Of a stretch of DNA of 64,000 nt, positions 52,796-62,623 are shown in pieces. How positions within the stretch are numbered: position 1 is the first letter of the stretch; every line of letters starts with the position of its first letter. The stretch is from Pseudolabrys sp. (lineage in GTDB: Bacteria > Pseudomonadota > Alphaproteobacteria > Rhizobiales > Xanthobacteraceae). A model generated the notes under the pieces. That model searched no databases, had not been told where the DNA came from, and worked only from the letters and a program-made list of their open reading frames with translations. The DNA lies in contig JAFIGS010000017.1 of assembly GCA_017849615.1 (NCBI GenBank), positions 496,001 through 560,000 of the forward strand, written 5' to 3'. The position numbers were made by a program, and so were the translations under genes.

Positions 52796-53767
52796 ATGCC
52801 CGCCGCCGAACCGTCACCGAAAACCGAAACCGGAATTGCATCCGAGCGCGTCGCCGCGGTGCGCGGCTTCAACCGCTTCTACACGCGCCAGATCGGCCTG
52901 CTGCGCAAAACCTATCTCGACACCCCCTACTCGCTCGGCGAAATGCGGGTGCTGCACGAACTGGCGCATCCCAGCGTCGAACAGCCCACCGCCAAGGACA
53001 TCGGCCAGGCGCTGGATCTCGACGCCGGCTACCTCTCGCGCGTGCTGCGCAATTTCGAAAAGCGCGGCCTGATCAAGCGCACGACCTCGAAGAACGACGC
53101 GCGGCAAAGCCACCTGTCCCTGACCGCGCAGGGCCGCAAGTTCTTCGCGCCCGCCGAGAGGCGCTCCGACCACGACGTCGCCGAAATGCTGGCCGCGCTC
53201 AGCGAGCGCGAACAAAGCGAACTGGTGCGCGCCATGGGCACTATCGAAACCTTGCTCGGACACATTGGCGCTTCATTGCCCGAGCGCACATACACCTTGC
53301 GCGATCTCAAGCCCGGCGATCTCGGCTGGATCGTCGCCGAGCACGGCCGCGTCTATACGCGCGAATATAACTGGGACAGTTCGTTCGAGGCGCTGGTCGC
53401 GCAGATCGTCGCCGATTTCGCCAAAAACTTCGATCCTGCCATGGAGCGCTGCTGGATCGCCGAGATGGATGGCGAGCCCGTCGGCTCGGTCATGCTGGTG
53501 AAGGACGAGAAGCCGGGAGTCGCGCGCATTCGCCTCCTGATCGTCTCGGAGAAGGCGCGCGGCCTCGGCCTTGGCCAGCGTCTCACCGACGAATGCATCG
53601 CATTCGCCCGCACCAGGGGCTATCACGCCATCACCCTGTGGACACACGAGTGCCTGACCGCGGCGCGGCGCTGCTATCAGAAGCGCGGCTTCACGCTGAC
53701 CTCGAGCCAGAACAGGATGAGCTTCGGGCAGAACGTCGTGGCGGAGTTCTGGGACCTGACGCTATGA
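52796..53767 (+). CDS. MarR-type regulator fused to a GNAT acetyltransferase
   Basis: 323 residues. Residues 1-150 form a MarR winged helix: LGEMRVLHELAH, DLDAGYLSRVLRNFEKRGL (recognition helix) and TSKNDARQSHLSLTAQGRKF (wing). Residues 160-323 form a GNAT domain with acetyl-CoA loop EKARGLGLGQRLTDE and the C-terminal CYQKRGFTLTS. This fusion is a recognised type in proteobacteria. Its ligand and targets are unknown. It could sense acetylatable compounds and act on them. Confidence 0.9.
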   Translation: MPAAEPSPKTETGIASERVAAVRGFNRFYTRQIGLLRKTYLDTPYSLGEMRVLHELAHPSVEQPTAKDIGQALDLDAGYLSRVLRNFEKRGLIKRTTSKNDARQSHLSLTAQGRKFFAPAERRSDHDVAEMLAALSEREQSELVRAMGTIETLLGHIGASLPERTYTLRDLKPGDLGWIVAEHGRVYTREYNWDSSFEALVAQIVADFAKNFDPAMERCWIAEMDGEPVGSVMLVKDEKPGVARIRLLIVSEKARGLGLGQRLTDECIAFARTRGYHAITLWTHECLTAARRCYQKRGFTLTSSQNRMSFGQNVVAEFWDLTL

Positions 53768-53885
53768 CTGCGGGATCGTCGCAGCACCGGTCGCTGGCGA
53801 TCCTTCTTCACGCCGCCAATGCCAAACGATTGCGCGATGCGGCGCGTAATCGATTTCTGTTGCGGGCGCTCGCCGCTATCGGGCT

Positions 53886-54449
53886 CTACGCCGTCGCGCC
53901 CTGCGCCTTCGGCCGCCGCAAATGCTCATCGAGCCTGGGCAGTATCTCAACGAAGTTGCACGGCCGGTAGCGAACGTCGAGCTGGTGCACGAGGATCTCG
54001 TCCCACGCATCCTTGCAGGCGCCGGGCGAGCCCGGCAGGCAGAAGATATAGGTCGCGTTGGCGACGCCGGCGGTGGCGCGGGTCTGGATCGCCGAGGTGC
54101 CGATCTTCGGAAAGCTGACCATCGTGAACAGGGTCGCAAAGCCGTCCATGCGCTTCTCGAACAACGGCTCGACCGCTTCCGGCGTGACGTCGCGGCCGGT
54201 GAACCCGGTGCCGCCGGTCGAGATCACGACGTCGATGAACTTGTCCTCGATCCAGGCCTTCACCTTGCCGCGGATGGCGTCGATGTCATCCTTCACGATC
54301 GAGCGCTCGGCGAGCACGTGGCCGGCGGCGCGGATACGCTCGACCAGCGTGTTGCCGGATTTGTCGTCGGCCAGTTCGCGCGTGTCGGACACGGTCAACA
54401 CCGCGATCTTGAGCGGCACGAATGGCCTGGATTCATCGATACCGGGCAT
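53886..54449 (-). CDS. moaB: Molybdenum cofactor biosynthesis protein B
   Basis: 187 residues of the MoaB/MogA fold. Adenylylates molybdopterin on the way to Mo cofactor in cells that use MoaB. The signature is ISTGGTGFTGRDVTPEAVEP (about 78-97), with IAVLTVSDTRELADDKSG before it and FCLPGSPGACKDAWDEIL after. No other mo genes are in the window. It converges on the MarR-GNAT gene and shares its strand with the metallopeptidase gene 15 bases upstream, so they may be co-transcribed. Confidence 0.93.
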   Translation of the reverse strand: MPGIDESRPFVPLKIAVLTVSDTRELADDKSGNTLVERIRAAGHVLAERSIVKDDIDAIRGKVKAWIEDKFIDVVISTGGTGFTGRDVTPEAVEPLFEKRMDGFATLFTMVSFPKIGTSAIQTRATAGVANATYIFCLPGSPGACKDAWDEILVHQLDVRYRPCNFVEILPRLDEHLRRPKAQGATA

Positions 54450-54464
54450 GGCTCACACTTTCAC

Positions 54465-55394
54465 TCATAACTGCGCGTTCGCCGCGAAGGTATTGCACGA
54501 CGACACCTTGCCGGACTTGAAGCCCGTGGTGAACCAGCGCTGGCGCTGGGCCGAGGTGCCGTGCGTGAAGGAGTCCGGCACGACATAGCCGCGCGACTGC
54601 TTCTGCAGCCGATCGTCGCCGATCGCCGCCGCCGTCTGCAGCGCCGCCTCGATGTCGCCGGGCTCAATCGAATTCCAGCGCTGGTCGGACTGGTTGGCCC
54701 AGATGCCGGCGAAGCAATCGGCCTGCAACTCGACGCGAACCTGAATGCGGTTCGCCGCCGCGCGATCGCCGGCGGAACGCTGCGCCTCGGTCGCCTTGGG
54801 CAGAATGCCAAGCAGGTTCTGCACATGATGGCCGACTTCATGGGCAATCACATAAGCCTGCGCGAACTCGCAGCTCTTGCCGGTGCAGGCGCGGAAGCGC
54901 GTGCGCATTTCGTCGAAGAACGACGTGTCGAGAAAGATGCGTCGGTCCGGCGGGCAATAGAACGGACCGCTGGCCGAACTCGCCATGCCGCAGGCGCTGC
55001 TCACCTGACCGGTGAACAAACGCAAGCGCGGCGCGCGGTATTGCTGGTTGGCGTCCTGAAACACCTTGATCCAGGTGTCCTCGGTATTGCCGAGCACCGC
55101 GGCGACGAAGTTGCCCATCTGATCGGTGGGCGCGCCGGTGCGCTGCGCGGGCCGATCGACACGTTGCTCATACTGTTGCGACTGACGGCCATTGTTGACC
55201 ATCTCGGCGCCGGAGATCAGCAAACTCGGATCGATGCCGAGCGCCCAGCCGATCAGGCCGAGCACGACGACCGTGCCGATGCCAAGTCCGCCGCCGCCTA
55301 CCGGTAAGCCGAAGCCGCCGTTGCCGCCGCCAAAACCGCCGCCGCCGCGGTCGTCTTCAACATTGTCGCTGCGCCGAAAATCGTCCCAACGCAT
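54465..55394 (-). CDS. Predicted neutral zinc metallopeptidase (YpfJ type)
   Basis: 309 residues. A glycine-rich N-terminus (GGGGFGGGNGGFG) and one membrane helix (GTVVVLGLIGWALGIDPSLL) precede the catalytic domain. The zinc motif is AYVIAHEVGHHVQNLLG (HExxH, about 181-197), and NRIQVRVELQADCFAGIWAN supplies the third ligand region. This is the PF04228 pattern. The protease is anchored in the inner membrane with its domain outside. Substrate unknown. Confidence 0.92.
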   Translation of the reverse strand: MRWDDFRRSDNVEDDRGGGGFGGGNGGFGLPVGGGGLGIGTVVVLGLIGWALGIDPSLLISGAEMVNNGRQSQQYEQRVDRPAQRTGAPTDQMGNFVAAVLGNTEDTWIKVFQDANQQYRAPRLRLFTGQVSSACGMASSASGPFYCPPDRRIFLDTSFFDEMRTRFRACTGKSCEFAQAYVIAHEVGHHVQNLLGILPKATEAQRSAGDRAAANRIQVRVELQADCFAGIWANQSDQRWNSIEPGDIEAALQTAAAIGDDRLQKQSRGYVVPDSFTHGTSAQRQRWFTTGFKSGKVSSCNTFAANAQL

Positions 55395-55479
55395 TCAAAT
55401 CGCCTCCCAACCGTGCTGCCTTGATCGCTTCCTTTAGCACGACTGATTGCGGCAATACTTGGCAGACTGTTAACCTCTG

Positions 55480-55494
55480 CTAACTCGCGGTTAA
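55480..55494. promoter_or_regulatory. CtrA-like half-site pair upstream of ccrM
   Basis: CTAA-N7-TTAA at 55480-55494 differs from the CtrA box TTAA-N7-TTAA by one base. A further TTAA lies at 55470-55473. It is 130 bases before ccrM, in the gap shared with the divergent metallopeptidase gene. CtrA control of ccrM is known in Caulobacter. Confidence 0.45.
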
Positions 55495-55608
55495 AGTTGC
55501 AGAATTCGTTTCGGCGAATTTTTCCATAAAGGTTTTTTTCACCTTGGCCTGCGCATGATGCGGGCCTGTCGGTTTGTAGGTCCCGCGTCAGCCGACCGCG
55601 TCGTCCTT

Positions 55609-56767
<1,159 letters not shown>

Positions 56768-56810
56768 AGCTGCTCAACCTTTGTCGTCCCCGCACATTCG
56801 GGACGACAAG

Positions 56811-57293
56811 TCACCGCTCCAGTATCTCGACAAGCAACGCCAACGCCGCCGTTGCGAAAGCTTCCATGTTCGCCGGGCGATCCGGGCTGCCTGTCTCCAG
56901 CGTGACCGCTTTTTCGACCGGGCCGACGACCGCGATGCAGGTGTGACCCGCGGCATCGCCATAACGGTTGCCGGTCGGACCGGTGGCACCGGTCTCGCCG
57001 AGACCCCAGGTCGCGGCCATCTTGTCGCGGATCGTGCGCGCACCCAGCAGCGCATACGGCTCAGTCGAGGGCCGCAGGCCCTTCATCTCGGCGTCGCCGA
57101 TACCGAGCAAAGCCGCGCGCGACGTCTTCGTGTAAACGACCGCACCGCCGAGAAAATAGGCCGAGGCGCCGGGCACCGCGAGCAGCGCCGCTGCGATCAA
57201 CCCGCCGGTCGAAGACTCCGCAATGGCGATGGTTTCCTTGCGGGCGATCAGGCGGGCAGCGATCTGCTCAGCGAGCGGCGCGAGCGATCTCAT
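56811..57293 (-). CDS. CinA-family nicotinamide-nucleotide amidase (PncC-like)
   Basis: 160 residues covering only the CinA C-terminal domain. Motifs are TIAIAESSTGGLIAAALLAVPG (about 21-42, ends trimmed in the active core SSTGG), FLGGAVVYTKTSRAALLGI and GATGPTGNRYGDAAGHTCIA. PncC removes the amide of nicotinamide mononucleotide to recycle NAD. The four-base overlap with the aminotransferase gene (ATGA) shows co-translation. Confidence 0.9.
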   Translation of the reverse strand: MRSLAPLAEQIAARLIARKETIAIAESSTGGLIAAALLAVPGASAYFLGGAVVYTKTSRAALLGIGDAEMKGLRPSTEPYALLGARTIRDKMAATWGLGETGATGPTGNRYGDAAGHTCIAVVGPVEKAVTLETGSPDRPANMEAFATAALALLVEILER

Positions 57294-58519
57294 GGTCCGG
57301 CCTTCGTCACGTTGGCGCTGCGCGCCGGCACGCCGAACTCGCGGCGGCAGACCTCGGCCAGCATTGCAATGCCGTCACGGATTTCCTGATGCGACGGGCT
57401 GGCAAAACAGATGCGAATGCGGCTCTGGCTGTGCGCCTTGTCGGTGGACCATTCCGGGCCCGGATTGATCGCCACACCTTCCTTCAGCGCGGCCTGATAG
57501 AGTTTCAGGCTGTCGACGTTGTCCGGCAGCTTGACCCAGAGGAAGATGCCGCCCTTTGGGTCGTCGAATTCGGCCGCGGTGCCGAACTGCTCGTTCAGCG
57601 CCTCCATCAAGGTCTCGACCTTCTTGCGCAGGCCCTTGCGCAGCGCCGGGACATGCGTCGCGAAAAGCGGCTTGCAGTATTCGGCCAGCACCATCTGCTC
57701 CAGCGCACCGGAGCCGGCGTCAGTCTTGAGCGACAGCATGCGCGACATGACCTGCCACGGTGCGACGATGAAGCCGACGCGCAAGGCCGGCGCGATCGAT
57801 TTCGAAAACGAGCCGACATGAATGACGTTGCCGGCATTGCTCATGGCATGCAGCGCGGGCGGCCGCTGGCCGCTCCAGACGAGGTCGGCGTAGCAGTCAT
57901 CCTCGACGATCGGCACGCCGTATTCGTCGGCGAGCGCCAGCAAACGAGCGCGCCGGCTTTCGTCCAGCACGGTGGCGGTGGGGTTTTGCACCGTCGGGAT
58001 GGTGTAGATGAATTTCGGCGTGACGCCGCGGGCCTTGAGGTCTTTCAGCGCCGCCTCGAGCGCGTCCATGCGCATGCCACCTTTGTCGAGCGGAACGCCG
58101 ACCGCGGCGACGCCGAGTTTGGTGAAGCGGTTGAGCGAACCCTGGTAGTTGTCCTTTTCGACAATCACCGTATCGCCCCGCGACAAAAGCGCGCTGTTGA
58201 CCAGATCGAGGGCCTGCAGCGAACCGGAGACGATGAGAATGTCGTCGGCCGTGCAGCCCATCCCGGCGTCGCGATTGAGCTTGTGCGCGAGAAATTCGCG
58301 CAGCGGCCGGTAGCCCTGCGGACCGCTGTTGAGACCGTAGGTGGCCAGCGTTCGGCCTTCGCGCGACATGACCGATTGCGCAGCCGCGATGAGCCCGTCG
58401 AGCGGGATTTCGTCGGGATCGTTATTGCCGCCGACGAAATTGTATTTCGGCGCGCCGGTCCAGCGCACGGCCGGCGGCGGCAGGGTCGCCGGAAACAACG
58501 GCGCGAAGTCGAAGGGCAT
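57290..58519 (-). CDS. PLP-dependent aminotransferase (2-aminoadipate transaminase-like)
   Basis: 409 residues from the ATG at 58519 after GGGAGGAGAGG. Fold type I, class I/II: GLNSGPQGYRPLREFLAHKL (about 71-90), NPTATVLDESRRARLLALAD, VEDDCYADLVWSG with the cofactor Asp/Tyr, and the Schiff-base Lys in VGSFSKSIAPALRVGF (about 241). It resembles the MocR/LysN group without the regulator domain. The amino acid used is unknown. First gene of the pair with CinA. Confidence 0.88.
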   Translation of the reverse strand: MPFDFAPLFPATLPPPAVRWTGAPKYNFVGGNNDPDEIPLDGLIAAAQSVMSREGRTLATYGLNSGPQGYRPLREFLAHKLNRDAGMGCTADDILIVSGSLQALDLVNSALLSRGDTVIVEKDNYQGSLNRFTKLGVAAVGVPLDKGGMRMDALEAALKDLKARGVTPKFIYTIPTVQNPTATVLDESRRARLLALADEYGVPIVEDDCYADLVWSGQRPPALHAMSNAGNVIHVGSFSKSIAPALRVGFIVAPWQVMSRMLSLKTDAGSGALEQMVLAEYCKPLFATHVPALRKGLRKKVETLMEALNEQFGTAAEFDDPKGGIFLWVKLPDNVDSLKLYQAALKEGVAINPGPEWSTDKAHSQSRIRICFASPSHQEIRDGIAMLAEVCRREFGVPARSANVTKAGP

Positions 58520-58538
58520 GTTTCCTCTCCTCCCGCTC

Positions 58539-58595
58539 GTCCCCGCCATAGCCGTTTGAAGAACGGCGTTCTTTCAGAACGCCTATGGCGGGGAC
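58539..58595. repeat. Nested palindrome upstream of the aminotransferase
   Basis: Outer arms GTCCCCGCCATAG (58539-58551) and CTATGGCGGGGAC (58583-58595), perfect over 13 bases; inner arms GGCGTTCT (58565-58572) and AGAACGCC (58576-58583). A further intergenic palindrome type, in the leader of the aminotransferase gene. Confidence 0.78.
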
Positions 58596-58683
58596 CCAGA
58601 GCCGCAACGGTTGCTTTTGTTTTTTGGCTTCTGGACCCGCTTTCGCGGGGGTGAGCGGTTTAGTTGGTGGTCGGTGGCAGGCG

Positions 58684-59034
58684 TTACTTCGCCGCCTGCA
58701 CCATGATCTCGACCTTGTATTCCGGGGCGGCGAGGCGAGCCTCGACGGTAGCGCGCGCCGGCGTATTGCCGGGCGACACCCAGGCGTCCCACACGGCGTT
58801 CATCGCCGCGAATTCGGACATCGACGTGACCCAGATATTGGCCGACAGCAGCTTCGACTTGTCGGTGCCGGCCTTGGCCAGATAGCCGTCGATCTGCGCC
58901 AGAATGTCCTTGGTCTGGGCCGCCATGTCCTTGCCCTTGGGGTCGTTGGCGACGATGCCCGCCAGATAGACGGTGTTGCCATGGACCACGCACTTGCTCA
59001 TGCGCGGGTTGGAATCGTAACGCTCGATGGCCAT
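58684..59034 (-). CDS. RidA-family protein
   Basis: 116 residues from the ATG at 59034, with GGAGG 7 bases upstream. Motifs are VVHGNTVYLAGIVANDPKG, TKDILAQIDGYLAKAGTD and ARATVEARLAAPEYKVEIMV, with the conserved arginine near residue 98-103. RidA proteins hydrolyse reactive enamines and imines formed by PLP enzymes. The aminotransferase gene lies downstream on the same strand, which fits, but there is a 160-base gap. Confidence 0.88.
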   Translation of the reverse strand: MAIERYDSNPRMSKCVVHGNTVYLAGIVANDPKGKDMAAQTKDILAQIDGYLAKAGTDKSKLLSANIWVTSMSEFAAMNAVWDAWVSPGNTPARATVEARLAAPEYKVEIMVQAAK

Positions 59035-59175
59035 GGGCCTTCCTCCACTCGGTTGAAATCCGGCCGGAGTCTTAGCGGGCTTCGCTCCCGAAGGGAACTC
59101 GGAACCCGGCTTTTGATTTATAGTGCCAAGCGCGCGAGGGACCCGCCGCCGCGCCGCAAACAGGGAGAGTTCGCC

Positions 59176-59760
59176 ATGGGCTGGTTTTCCTCCGATATCG
59201 ACACCTTCGAAGAGCTCTTCATCCACACGCTGCAGGACATCTATTACGCCGAGCACCAGATCAGGAAATCGCTGCCCGACATGATCGAGAAGGCGTCCGA
59301 CGCCGAACTCAAGAAGGGCTTCCGGATGCACCTCAAGCAGACCGACGGCCAGATCAAGCGTCTCGACCGCGTGTTCAAGATGATGAAGTCGGTGCCGCAG
59401 GGCACCAAGTGCCCGGCCATCGACGGCATCATCGAAGAGGCCAACGACATCGCCGGCGAGATCGAAAACAAGACCATCCTCAACGCGGCGCTGATCGCCG
59501 CCGCGCAGGCGGTCGAGCATTACGAGATCACGCGCTACGGCACGCTGGTGGCCTGGGCGCGCGTCATCGGCCGCACCGACGTCGCCAAGGTTCTCAACAT
59601 GAACCTCAAGGAAGAGAAGGCGACCGACAAGAAGCTGGGCGGCATCGCCAAGCGCAAGATCAACAAGAAGGCCGCGGCGCTCAAGCTAAAGAAGCCGACC
59701 AAGGCCGAGCAGGCCGAAAACGCCATGCTCGTCGCCGCGGCGGGGATACCGGCGATTTGA
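59176..59760 (+). CDS. DUF892 ferritin-like protein (YciE/YciF type)
   Basis: 194 residues from the ATG at 59176 after GGGAGAG. The helical bundle has ELFIHTLQDIYYAEHQIRKS (about 13-32), KGFRMHLKQTDGQIKRLDRV and AQAVEHYEITRYGTLVAWAR, with the Glu and His residues of a di-iron fold. A lysine-rich C-terminus follows (KRKINKKAAALKLKKPTKAE). Stress-associated in enterobacteria; function not settled. It converges on the SMP-30 gene. Confidence 0.88.
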   Translation: MGWFSSDIDTFEELFIHTLQDIYYAEHQIRKSLPDMIEKASDAELKKGFRMHLKQTDGQIKRLDRVFKMMKSVPQGTKCPAIDGIIEEANDIAGEIENKTILNAALIAAAQAVEHYEITRYGTLVAWARVIGRTDVAKVLNMNLKEEKATDKKLGGIAKRKINKKAAALKLKKPTKAEQAENAMLVAAAGIPAI

Positions 59761-59770
59761 CTTTCTCTTC

Positions 59771-59791
59771 ACCTCTCCCATGGGGAGAGGT
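59771..59791. terminator. Hairpin after the DUF892 gene
   Basis: ACCTCTCCC (59771-59779) and GGGAGAGGT (59783-59791) with a 3-base loop. It lies 11 bases past the stop codon. Not followed by a clear T tract. Confidence 0.55.
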
Positions 59792-59851
59792 CGACCACCG
59801 AAGGCGGTCGGGTGAGGGGTTACTACCTGTCGAGAGTCACTTGCCCCCTCG

Positions 59852-59886
59852 CCCCAACCATCTCCCCCAAGGGGAGACGGTTGGGG
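59852..59886. terminator. Long hairpin before the SMP-30 stop codon region
   Basis: CCCCAACC-A-TCTCCCC (59852-59867) and GGGGAGA-C-GGTTGGGG (59871-59886) form a 15-bp stem with one A/C mismatch and a 3-base loop. It lies between the convergent ends of the DUF892 and SMP-30 genes and probably stops both transcripts. Confidence 0.6.
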
Positions 59887-59907
59887 TGAGTGCGGAGCGC
59901 TGCTGAC

Positions 59908-60879
59908 CTACCCTCCCTTCACGCCCTGCGTGTTGACGTAGAGCGCGTACAGCGAATGCGCAGCCGCCATGAACAGGCGGTTGCGCTTGACGCCGCCAAA
60001 GGCGACGTTGGCGCAGCGTTCGGGCAGATGAATATGACCGATCGGCTCCCCCTCGGCGGTGAACACGCGCACGCCATCGAGCTCCGGCGTCATGCCCCAG
60101 CCGCACCACAAATTGCCGTCGATATCGACGCGGAAGCCGTCCGGCGTGCCGCCCGGACCGGCGTCGATCAGCACCTTGCGGTTCGACAGCTTGTCGCCCG
60201 CGCCGACATCGAAGCTCAGGATCTTGCGCGGCTCGGCGCGCGACTCGACGATGTAGATCTTCTTTTCGTCCGGTGAGAAAGCGAGGCCGTTCGGCGCGTT
60301 GATCCCTTCGGCCGCGACCGTCATTTTTCCGGTCTGGCCATCGACGCGATAGACGTTCATCGGCAATTCCGGCTCGGCCTTGTCGCCCTCCAGGTGGCTG
60401 AGAATGCCGAACGGCGGGTCGGTGAACCAGATCGAGCCGTCGGACTTCACCACGACATCGTTCGGCGAGTTCAGCCGTTTGCCATCGAAGCTGTCGGCTA
60501 TCACCGTGATGGTGCCGTCATATTCGGTGCGCGTGACGCGTCGCGTTTGATGCTCGCAGGTGATGAGCCGGCCCTGCCGGTCGCGCGTATTGCCGTTGCC
60601 GTGATTGGATGGCTTGCGGAACGGCGTCACCCGTCCGGTCGCCTCATCCCAGCGATACATGACGCTGGCGGGTACATCGCTCCAGATCAGACAATGCTGA
60701 TCGCCGAACCACACCGGCCCCTCGCCCCAGCGCGTGCCGTGATAAAGCCGCTCAACGCAGGTCAGCGGCATGTGGTAGTTCTTGAAGCGCGGGTCGAGCT
60801 GTTCGATCAGCGGATCGGGATAGCGCAGGCTGGGCGACCATTGGCCGATCAAGGCGGCGGCTCTGGCATCGAGCGACAT
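59908..60879 (-). CDS. SMP-30/gluconolactonase family protein
   Basis: 323 residues from the ATG at 60879 after GGGAGAG; the frame is open upstream in the mutY antisense region. Six-bladed beta-propeller: RWGEGPVWFGDQHCLIWSDV with the metal-binding Glu (about 50), RLNSPNDVVVKSDGSIWFTD with the Asn, APNGLAFSPDEKKIYIVES and DGFRVDIDGNLWCGWG. Such enzymes hydrolyse sugar lactones with a divalent metal. No signal peptide is obvious, so cytoplasmic. The sugar is unknown. Confidence 0.9.
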   Translation of the reverse strand: MSLDARAAALIGQWSPSLRYPDPLIEQLDPRFKNYHMPLTCVERLYHGTRWGEGPVWFGDQHCLIWSDVPASVMYRWDEATGRVTPFRKPSNHGNGNTRDRQGRLITCEHQTRRVTRTEYDGTITVIADSFDGKRLNSPNDVVVKSDGSIWFTDPPFGILSHLEGDKAEPELPMNVYRVDGQTGKMTVAAEGINAPNGLAFSPDEKKIYIVESRAEPRKILSFDVGAGDKLSNRKVLIDAGPGGTPDGFRVDIDGNLWCGWGMTPELDGVRVFTAEGEPIGHIHLPERCANVAFGGVKRNRLFMAAAHSLYALYVNTQGVKGG

Positions 60880-60908
60880 CGTATTCTCTCCCGGATTTTC
60901 TGGTGAGC

Positions 60909-61991
60909 TCAGTCTAGCGCATGCGCCAGCACTTTGCGCATGACGTTGGGCAGCGCTTCGCCAGGCAGATCGGCGACCTTGACCCAGCGCGCGCCCTTCG
61001 GCGCCGCCGCCGTCTTCGGCACCCGCGCGACGAACACCGTCAACGCCAGCGGAAAATGGGTAAACACATGCGTGACCTCGCCGGCGAGCTTGCGCCATGT
61101 CGCCCTGGCGATCTTCGGAGCGGCATCAAGCGCGGTGGCGACGTCGAAGTCGTGCGACCACTCGCTGCCCGGCACTTCGGTCATGGCGCCCAGCAGCCCC
61201 TTCTCCGGGCGCTGACGCAGCAGCACGCGATTGTCCTCGCGCAGTACGACGAAAGCGGCCCCGCGCCGCAGCTTGCCTTCACGCTTGGGCGCCTTGCGCG
61301 GGAATGTCTCCTGATCGCCGCGCGCCCGGGCAATACAGACCGTGTCGAAGGGGCACAGCGCGCAAGCCGGCTTCTTCGGCGTGCAGATGGTGGCGCCGAG
61401 ATCCATCAGCGCCTGCGCGAAATCGCCGGTGCGCGAGGCCGGCATCAGGGACGCAGCCAGGCGCTTGATCTCGGGCTTGGCCGCCGGTAGCGCCTCCTCG
61501 ACGGCGAACAGCCGCGTCACGACGCGCTCGACATTGCCGTCCACCGGCACCGCCGGCAGATCGAAGGCAATCGCACCAACGGCCGCTGCGGTGTAGTCGC
61601 CGATCCCGGGCAGCGCCCGCAAGGCGTCGAGGTCGGCCGGGAAAACGCCGCCATGGCGTTCGACCACCGCGATGGCGCAGGCGTGCAGATTGCGGGCCCG
61701 CGCGTAGTAGCCGAGCCCGGCCCAGGCGCGCAGCACGTCATCGAGCGGCGAGCGCGCCAGCGCTTCGACGGTCGGCCATGTGCCCAGAAATTTCGCGAAA
61801 TACGGACCCACCGTTTTCACGGTGGTTTGTTGCAACATGATTTCCGACAGCCATACCGCATAGGGCGCCGTGCGCTCGCCCTTCCGGGCCCGCCACGGCA
61901 GCACCCGGCGATGCCGGTCGTACCAGGCGAGCAGATCGGCCGGGTCGGGCGTCGCTTTCTTTCGCCGCGGGGCGCGGACTGCTACGTTCAT
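60909..61991 (-). CDS. mutY: Adenine DNA glycosylase MutY
   Basis: 360 residues from the ATG at 61991. Removes adenine opposite 8-oxoguanine. Catalytic Glu in LSEIMLQQTTVKTVGPYF, helix-hairpin-helix LPGIGDYTAAAVGAIAFD with the catalytic Asp nearby, and the 4Fe-4S loop C-x6-C-x2-C-x5-C as CTPKKPACALCPFDTVC. The C-terminal NUDIX-like domain that reads 8-oxoG runs from about 235. It is divergent from dciA with a 28-base gap. Confidence 0.97.
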   Translation of the reverse strand: MNVAVRAPRRKKATPDPADLLAWYDRHRRVLPWRARKGERTAPYAVWLSEIMLQQTTVKTVGPYFAKFLGTWPTVEALARSPLDDVLRAWAGLGYYARARNLHACAIAVVERHGGVFPADLDALRALPGIGDYTAAAVGAIAFDLPAVPVDGNVERVVTRLFAVEEALPAAKPEIKRLAASLMPASRTGDFAQALMDLGATICTPKKPACALCPFDTVCIARARGDQETFPRKAPKREGKLRRGAAFVVLREDNRVLLRQRPEKGLLGAMTEVPGSEWSHDFDVATALDAAPKIARATWRKLAGEVTHVFTHFPLALTVFVARVPKTAAAPKGARWVKVADLPGEALPNVMRKVLAHALD

Positions 61992-62019
61992 AGCCGCACG
62001 ATGCCTAGAGCGGGCCCCG

Positions 62020-62511
62020 ATGAGCAAGCCTTCGAGAAGTTTTCCCCGTCCGTTGTCCGAATTCACCGCGGCGAGCCTCAGCGGTGTGCTCAAGGCGCAG
62101 GGCTTTGCCTCGACCGAAATCCTGACCCGGTGGCCGACCATTGTCGGCGCGGAAATCGCCGCCCATAGCGAGCCGATGAAAATCAACTGGCCGCGGCCGA
62201 AGTCGGACGTTGGCGAGGTCGAGCAAGCCGAACCGGCCACATTGGTGCTGCGGGTCGAAGGCCCCATGGCGCTGGAGATCCAGCATCAGTCGTCGGTTAT
62301 CCTGGAGCGCGTGAACCGGTTCTTCGGCTGGCAGGCCGTCGGCCGCCTGGCGCTGCGGCAGGCCCCGCTACGGCGCAAGGCGCCGAAGACCCGCCCTGCC
62401 CCGCCCGACCCGGCCCTGACCGCCCGGCTCGCCGCCGAGATGCCGGAAATCGAGGACGACGCCCTGCGCGGCGCTCTGGCGAGGCTCGGGACGGCTATCA
62501 AGACAAAGTGA
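62020..62511 (+). CDS. dciA: DciA-type DUF721 protein
   Basis: 163 residues from the ATG at 62020. The DUF721 domain is N-terminal: LSEFTAASLSGVLKAQGFAS, ILTRWPTIVGAEIAAHSEP with the conserved Trp, LVLRVEGPMALEIQHQSSVI and LERVNRFFGWQAVGRLALRQ. DciA loads the replicative helicase DnaB in bacteria without DnaC. The C-terminal third is Pro/Arg-rich and disordered. A dsbA-like gene and smc follow. Confidence 0.88.
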   Translation: MSKPSRSFPRPLSEFTAASLSGVLKAQGFASTEILTRWPTIVGAEIAAHSEPMKINWPRPKSDVGEVEQAEPATLVLRVEGPMALEIQHQSSVILERVNRFFGWQAVGRLALRQAPLRRKAPKTRPAPPDPALTARLAAEMPEIEDDALRGALARLGTAIKTK

Positions 62512-62623
62512 GGTTGGCAGGCAACGGGAGGCAGCTTCGCGCCATTGCCACAATCGTCCTGTCCAGCTAGCAGAATGCCATCCGCGGACCCTTTTTCCGC
62601 GAATATTGTAACGGAGACATCCC